Shown here: in pieces, positions 60,309 through 64,000 of the stretch
Position numbering within the stretch: position 1 is the first letter of the stretch
Layout of the letters: the number at the start of each line of letters is the position of its first letter
Assembly: GCA_030680415.1 (NCBI GenBank)
Contig: JAUXVE010000059.1
Coordinates: forward strand, 1 to 64,000
From: Rubrivivax sp.
GTDB taxonomy: Bacteria > Pseudomonadota > Gammaproteobacteria > Burkholderiales > Burkholderiaceae_C
Reading direction: 5' to 3'
DNA length: 64,000 nucleotides
The notes under the pieces: generated by a model
The model's input: only the letters and a program-made list of their open reading frames with translations
Database searches by the model: none
What the model was told of the DNA's origin: nothing
Position numbers and translations under genes: made by a program

Positions 60309-60433
60309 TAGAAGGTGTGCAGGGACCGTCGCGAGCGCCCCGAGCTTGCGTCGAGCACCGCAGCCGTACACCCGTACGGCGAGGAGCACAGGCGCGAGAT
60401 CGGGGGGCGCAGCAGGTCCATGCGCACCTTCTA
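60309..60433. repeat. 125-nt imperfect palindrome between clpX and lon
   Basis: The left arm starts TAGAAGGTG (60309) and the right arm ends CACCTTCTA (60433), reverse complements. Around the centre, GCCGTAC (60363-60369) and GTACGGC (60374-60380) pair perfectly across an ACCC loop. Between base and tip the arms keep partial complementarity (GGACC/GGTCC, CGCCCCGA/TCGGGGGGCG). The clpX stop codon TAG forms the end of the palindrome. In RNA it would make a long stem between the two protease genes. Confidence 0.75.
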
Positions 60434-61702
60434 CGCGCTGGCCTTCTTTTCGCGGTAGACGAGCAGCGGCTTGGCGCCGTCTTCGATGATGTGCTCGTCG
60501 ATCACGACCTTGGCCACGCCGTCGAAGGTGGGCAGGTCGAACATGGTGTCGATCAGCGAATGCTCCATGATCGAACGCAGGCCGCGGGCGCCGGTCTTGC
60601 GCGCCAGCGCCTTGCGCGCGATGGCCGTCAATGCGGAAGGCCGCACTTCGAGTTCGACGCCATCCATCGCGAACAGCTTCTGGTACTGCTTGACGAGGGC
60701 GTTGCGGGGCTCGGTGAGGATCTGCACCATGGCGTCGATGGTCAGCTCGCCCAAGGTGGCCACCACCGGCAGCCGGCCCACCAGTTCGGGGATCAGTCCG
60801 AACTTGATCAGGTCCTCGGGTTCGACCTCGCGGAACACGTCGGCGGCCTTCTTCTCGGTCTTGCTGTGCACGGTGGCGGCGAAGCCGATGCCCGACTTCT
60901 CGGTGCGGTTCTGGATCACCTTTTCCAGGCCGTCGAAGGCGCCGCCGCAGATGAACAGGATGTTGGTGGTGTCGATCTGCAGGAAGTCCTGGTTCGGGTG
61001 CTTGCGCCCGCCCTGCGGCGGCACGCTGGCCATCGTGCCTTCGACCAGCTTGAGCAGCGCCTGCTGCACGCCTTCGCCCGACACGTCGCGCGTGATGCTG
61101 GGGTTGTCGGCCTTGCGGCTGATCTTGTCGATCTCGTCGATGTAGACGATGCCGCGCTGCGCGCGCTCGACGTCGTAGTTGCAGTTCTGCAGCAGCTTCT
61201 GGATGATGTTCTCGACGTCCTCGCCCACGTAGCCGGCTTCGGTCAGCGTGGTGGCGTCGGCAATCACGAAGGGCACGTTGAGCAAGCGCGCCAGCGTCTG
61301 CGCCAGCAGCGTCTTGCCGCTGCCCGTGGGGCCGATGAGCAGGATGTTGCTCTTCGTCAGCTCGACCTCGTCCTTTGCGTTGCTCGCGCCCATGTGCTTG
61401 AGACGCTTGTAGTGGTTGTAGACGGCCACCGACAAGGTGCGTTTGGCCGGGTCCTGGCCGATGACGTACTGGTCGAGGCTGGCCTTGATTTCGCCGGGCG
61501 TCGGCAAGTCCGACTTGCCGCCCTTCGCGATGGGCCCGTCAGCAGGCACCTCGTCGCGGATGATGTCGTTGCACAGCTCGATGCATTCGTCGCAGATGAA
61601 CACCGAGGGACCCGCGATGAGCTTCTTGACTTCGTGCTGGCTCTTACCGCAGAAGGAGCAGTAGAGAACCTTTTCGCCAGAGGCGCCCTTCTTTTCGGCC
61701 AT
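60431..61702 (-). CDS. clpX: ClpXP unfoldase subunit ClpX
   Basis: 423 residues. An N-terminal zinc-binding domain ([21 protein letters not shown]) is followed by the AAA+ core with Walker [13 protein letters not shown], Walker [11 protein letters not shown], and pore/hinge motifs including [17 protein letters not shown] and [16 protein letters not shown]. It unfolds ssrA-tagged and other substrates and feeds ClpP. The clpP-clpX spacing is 115 bp, in which TATGAT on minus (61744-61749) is a possible -10 for separate expression. Confidence 0.97.
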   Translation of the reverse strand: MAEKKGASGEKVLYCSFCGKSQHEVKKLIAGPSVFICDECIELCNDIIRDEVPADGPIAKGGKSDLPTPGEIKASLDQYVIGQDPAKRTLSVAVYNHYKRLKHMGASNAKDEVELTKSNILLIGPTGSGKTLLAQTLARLLNVPFVIADATTLTEAGYVGEDVENIIQKLLQNCNYDVERAQRGIVYIDEIDKISRKADNPSITRDVSGEGVQQALLKLVEGTMASVPPQGGRKHPNQDFLQIDTTNILFICGGAFDGLEKVIQNRTEKSGIGFAATVHSKTEKKAADVFREVEPEDLIKFGLIPELVGRLPVVATLGELTIDAMVQILTEPRNALVKQYQKLFAMDGVELEVRPSALTAIARKALARKTGARGLRSIMEHSLIDTMFDLPTFDGVAKVVIDEHIIEDGAKPLLVYREKKASA

Positions 61703-61817
61703 GGATAAATTTAGGTGCGGGGTTGAGCGCGGAGTTCAACACCATCATAGACGAAGAGCCCAGGGCAACGCCGGCAGGAAATAGGCCCCAAAGACGGCTC
61801 CGTTCGGTGCTCCGCGT

Positions 61818-62426
61818 TCAGGAGCGCTTGTCGAGCACCTGGTCGATGAGGCCGTAGTCGCGCGCCTCGCTGGGCGACATCCAGAAGTCGCGCTCCATGT
61901 CGGCGACGATGCGCTCGTAGGGCTGGCCGGTGCGCTCGGCGTAGATGCGGTTGAGTTGCTCGCGCGTCTTGATGATCTCGCGCGCCTGGATCTCGATGTC
62001 GCTGGCCTGGCCCTGCGCGCCGCCCGAGGGCTGGTGCAGCATGACCCGCGAATTGGGTAGCGCCGAACGCTTGCCCTTGGCACCGGCCATGAGCAGGAAG
62101 GAGCCCATGCTGGCGGCCATGCCCATGCACAGTGTGGAGACGTCGGGCTTGACGAACTGCATCGTGTCGTAGATCGACAGCCCGGCGCTGACGCTGCCAC
62201 CCGGCGAGTTGATGTACAGGAAGATGTCCTTGTCGGGGTTCTCGCTCTCCAGGAACAGCATCTGCGCCACCACCAGGTTGGCGGTGCCGTCGTTGACCGG
62301 CCCGACCAGGAAGATGATGCGCTCGCGCAGCAGCCGGCTGTAGATGTCGTAGGCGCGCTCGCCGCGGCCCGATTGCTCGATGACGATGGGCACCATGCCC
62401 AGGCCGACGGTCTCTTGCACACTCAT
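61818..62426 (-). CDS. clpP: ClpP protease subunit
   Basis: 202 residues. Catalytic Ser in [19 protein letters not shown], His in [17 protein letters not shown], and the Asp further on; [19 protein letters not shown] is the substrate-binding loop. It forms the tetradecameric chamber used by ClpX/ClpA. AGAGGA precedes the ATG. It lies 16 bp after tig on the same strand. Confidence 0.97.
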   Translation of the reverse strand: MSVQETVGLGMVPIVIEQSGRGERAYDIYSRLLRERIIFLVGPVNDGTANLVVAQMLFLESENPDKDIFLYINSPGGSVSAGLSIYDTMQFVKPDVSTLCMGMAASMGSFLLMAGAKGKRSALPNSRVMLHQPSGGAQGQASDIEIQAREIIKTREQLNRIYAERTGQPYERIVADMERDFWMSPSEARDYGLIDQVLDKRS

Positions 62427-62442
62427 ACGGGTGTCCTCTTGC

Positions 62443-63753
62443 TCAGGATGCGGTCATCAGTTCGTCGAACGGTAGCACCTTGTCGGTGACCTTCGCATGC
62501 GACAGCACGAAATCGGCGACGTTGTTCTCGATCACGACAGCCTCTACCTCGGACATGCGCTTGCGGTCGCTCAGGTACCAGCGCATCACCTCGGCCGGCT
62601 TCTCGTAGCTCTGGCTCATTTCTTCGATGTGCGCCTGCAGCTGCTCGGGCCTGGCGCGCAGGTTGTTGCCACGCACGAGTTCGGCCACCACCAGGCCCAG
62701 GCGCACGCGGCGCTCGGCCTGCGGCTTGAAGATCTCTGCGGGGATCGGTGTCGTCTCGGCGTCCTTCACACCGCGCTGCTTGAGGTCGGCACGTGCGCCT
62801 TCGATCAGGCGCTCGGTCTCGCTCGCCACCAGCGCGTTCGGCAGGTCGAGCTCGGCGGCCTTGGCCAGCGCTTCCATCACCGCGGCCTTGTTGCGCGCCA
62901 GCACGCGGAACTTGACTTCACGCTCCAGGTTCTTCCTGACGTCGGCGCGTAGTCCGTCGACGGTGCCTTCCTTGATGCCCAGCGACTTGGCGAGCGCGTC
63001 GTCCACCGCGGGCAGGTTCTGGGCCTCGATCTTCTTCACCGTGACCATGAAGTCGGCTTCCTTGCCGGCCACGTCGGCGCCGTGGTAGTCGGCCGGAAAC
63101 TGCAGCGCGAAGGTCTTGCTCTCGCCGACCTTCATGCCGCGCACGGCCGAGTCGAACTGCTCGAGCATCTGGCCTTCGCCGATGATGAACTGGAAGCCGT
63201 CGGCCTTGCCGCCGGCGAAGGGTTCGCCGTCGATCTTGCCTTCGAAGTCGATCGTCACGCGGTCGGTCTCCTGCGCGCCTTCGGCCGCCGGGCGCAGGCC
63301 GAAGGTGCGGCGCTGCTTGCGCAGGATCTCGATCGTGCGGTCGATGGCAGCGTCGGTCACCTCGGTGGCGACGCGCTCGACCTCGGCCTGGCCGAGGTCG
63401 CCGATCTGGACCTCGGGGTAGACCTCGAAGGTGGCGTCGAAGGCGAGCAGGCCCTCGGGCGCTTCGTCCTTCTGCGTGATGCGCGGCGCGCCGGCGACGC
63501 GCAGTTTCGCTTCGGTGGCGGCGCTGCTGAAGGCCTGGCCGACGCGGTCGTTGACGACCTCGTAATGCACCGAATAGCCGTAGCGTTGCGCGACCACGCT
63601 CATCGGCACCTTGCCGGGGCGAAAGCCGTCGGCCTTGACGGTGCGCGACAGGCGCTTCAGGCGGTTGGCCACCTCGCCGTTGATGGTTTCTGCCGCCAGC
63701 GTCAGCGTGATGCGGCGTTCGAGCTTTTCCAGGGTTTCGACTTGGACGGCCAT
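62443..63753 (-). CDS. tig: Trigger factor
   Basis: 436 residues from the ATG at 63753: ribosome-binding N-terminal domain ([38 protein letters not shown], with the FRxGKxP motif), PPIase domain ([33 protein letters not shown]) and a helical C-terminal chaperone domain. It is the first chaperone nascent chains meet at the ribosome exit. The longer open frame runs back through a tRNA gene and is not coding. It starts 42 bp after tRNA-Leu(TAG). Confidence 0.97.
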   Translation of the reverse strand: MAVQVETLEKLERRITLTLAAETINGEVANRLKRLSRTVKADGFRPGKVPMSVVAQRYGYSVHYEVVNDRVGQAFSSAATEAKLRVAGAPRITQKDEAPEGLLAFDATFEVYPEVQIGDLGQAEVERVATEVTDAAIDRTIEILRKQRRTFGLRPAAEGAQETDRVTIDFEGKIDGEPFAGGKADGFQFIIGEGQMLEQFDSAVRGMKVGESKTFALQFPADYHGADVAGKEADFMVTVKKIEAQNLPAVDDALAKSLGIKEGTVDGLRADVRKNLEREVKFRVLARNKAAVMEALAKAAELDLPNALVASETERLIEGARADLKQRGVKDAETTPIPAEIFKPQAERRVRLGLVVAELVRGNNLRARPEQLQAHIEEMSQSYEKPAEVMRWYLSDRKRMSEVEAVVIENNVADFVLSHAKVTDKVLPFDELMTAS

Positions 63754-63795
63754 GATGTCTCTTGTTGGGCGATGTGTAGCGGGAAGTACGGGATT

Positions 63796-63882
63796 TGGTG
63801 CGCGGGGCCGGACTCGAACCGGCACGCCCGTGAAGGCGTCAGGACCTAAACCTGGTGCGTCTACCAATTTCGCCACCCGCGC
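63796..63882 (-). tRNA. tRNA-Leu (anticodon TAG)
   Basis: 87 nt with encoded CCA. Acceptor GCGCGGG/CCCGCGC, anticodon loop TTTAGGT with anticodon TAG, class II variable arm (CGCCTTCACGGGCG). It lies just upstream of tig on the same strand, so the two may be co-transcribed. Confidence 0.97.
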
Positions 63883-63912
63883 GGGCGGTCAGCCGCAAGC
63901 GGCAAACCGTAC

Positions 63913-63918
63913 ATTTTA
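63913..63918 (-). promoter_or_regulatory. -10 element upstream of tRNA-Leu(TAG)
   Basis: TAAAAT on the minus strand, 30 bp before the tRNA 5' end, preceded by GC as in the rpsB -10. A weak GTGAGC lies at the -35 distance (17 bp). It probably drives tRNA-Leu and possibly tig. Confidence 0.45.
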
Positions 63919-64000
63919 GCGTCAGGCCATCATCGGCTCACGCTCGACGCGAAACCGCGCCGCATGTCGCCGTCAATCGACGCTGTGCATCCGACCCCGT

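Noticed and set aside
62443..63876. Trigger factor extended to 477 residues
   Set aside because: The extension translates tRNA-Leu(TAG) and its spacer.

Overview
The window is a high-GC chromosomal segment of a betaproteobacterium, probably from the Rubrivivax/Leptothrix/Methylibium side of Burkholderiales. That placement is inferred from gene content, gene order and protein flavour; no database search was possible. Almost all of it is core chromosome with genes packed on the minus strand. The one clear mobile element is a group II intron.

Layout. 1-2293: pyrH (partial), tsf, rpsB and the rpsB leader, all minus. 2323-7110: dadA and the NAD(P)HX-repair gene nnr (plus), then three poorly known small genes. 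7208-9404: a VC_2705-type sodium:acetate symporter with its DUF4212 small subunit. 9794-12276: RNase R, a divergent tRNA-Leu(CAG), and an 11-unit 9-bp minisatellite. 12309-28677 is one long minus-strand chain; in transcription order it reads ndk, rlmN, pilW, rodZ, ispG, hisS, yfgM, bamB, der, hfq, hflX, hflK, hflC, a DUF2065 gene, hisZ, purA and a purine phosphoribosyltransferase. Many of these genes overlap or nearly abut. 28705-31484: a group II intron with an RT/maturase/HNH protein, lying between rluB and ndk so that it splits the ndk leader. 31516-41163: rluB, scpB, rluD, bamD, a YoaA/DinG helicase, a YdcH-like protein, a PP2C phosphatase, a secreted charged protein and zapE. 41271-47291: the 2-oxoglutarate dehydrogenase operon odhA-odhB-(PspC-domain protein)-lpdA. 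47616-56451: an oligopeptide-type binding protein, then the acyl-CoA oxidation operon etfB-etfA-acyl-CoA dehydrogenase-nitronate monooxygenase-amidohydrolase behind a palindromic operator, then a UMF1-type transporter. 56479-57737: a tRNA cluster (a degenerate Leu-like fragment, Leu-TAA, Cys, Gly) in otherwise gene-poor DNA. 57791-63882: the proteostasis cluster tRNA-Leu(TAG)-tig-clpP-clpX-lon.

How the genes work together. The cluster from ndk to purA combines RNA chaperone and RNA modification functions (hfq, rlmN), envelope assembly (bamB, yfgM, rodZ, pilW), the FtsH modulators hflKC, GTPases for ribosome assembly (der, hflX), and housekeeping synthesis (hisS, hisZ, purA, ispG). bamD lies 9 kb away. 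The etf operon would pass electrons from acyl-CoA dehydrogenases to the quinone pool; a palindrome of the shape bound by TetR-family regulators sits upstream of it. tig, clpP, clpX and lon form the usual chaperone/protease cluster.

I did not find a clearly new defence system, biosynthetic cluster or CRISPR array. The points most worth checking are the intron in the ndk leader with a possible internal promoter, a canonical EF-hand loop inside the acetate symporter, a Cys in the catalytic-serine motif of Lon, a 125-nt imperfect palindrome between lon and clpX, the etf operator, the minisatellite, and a tRNA 3'-half fragment that looks like an integration scar.
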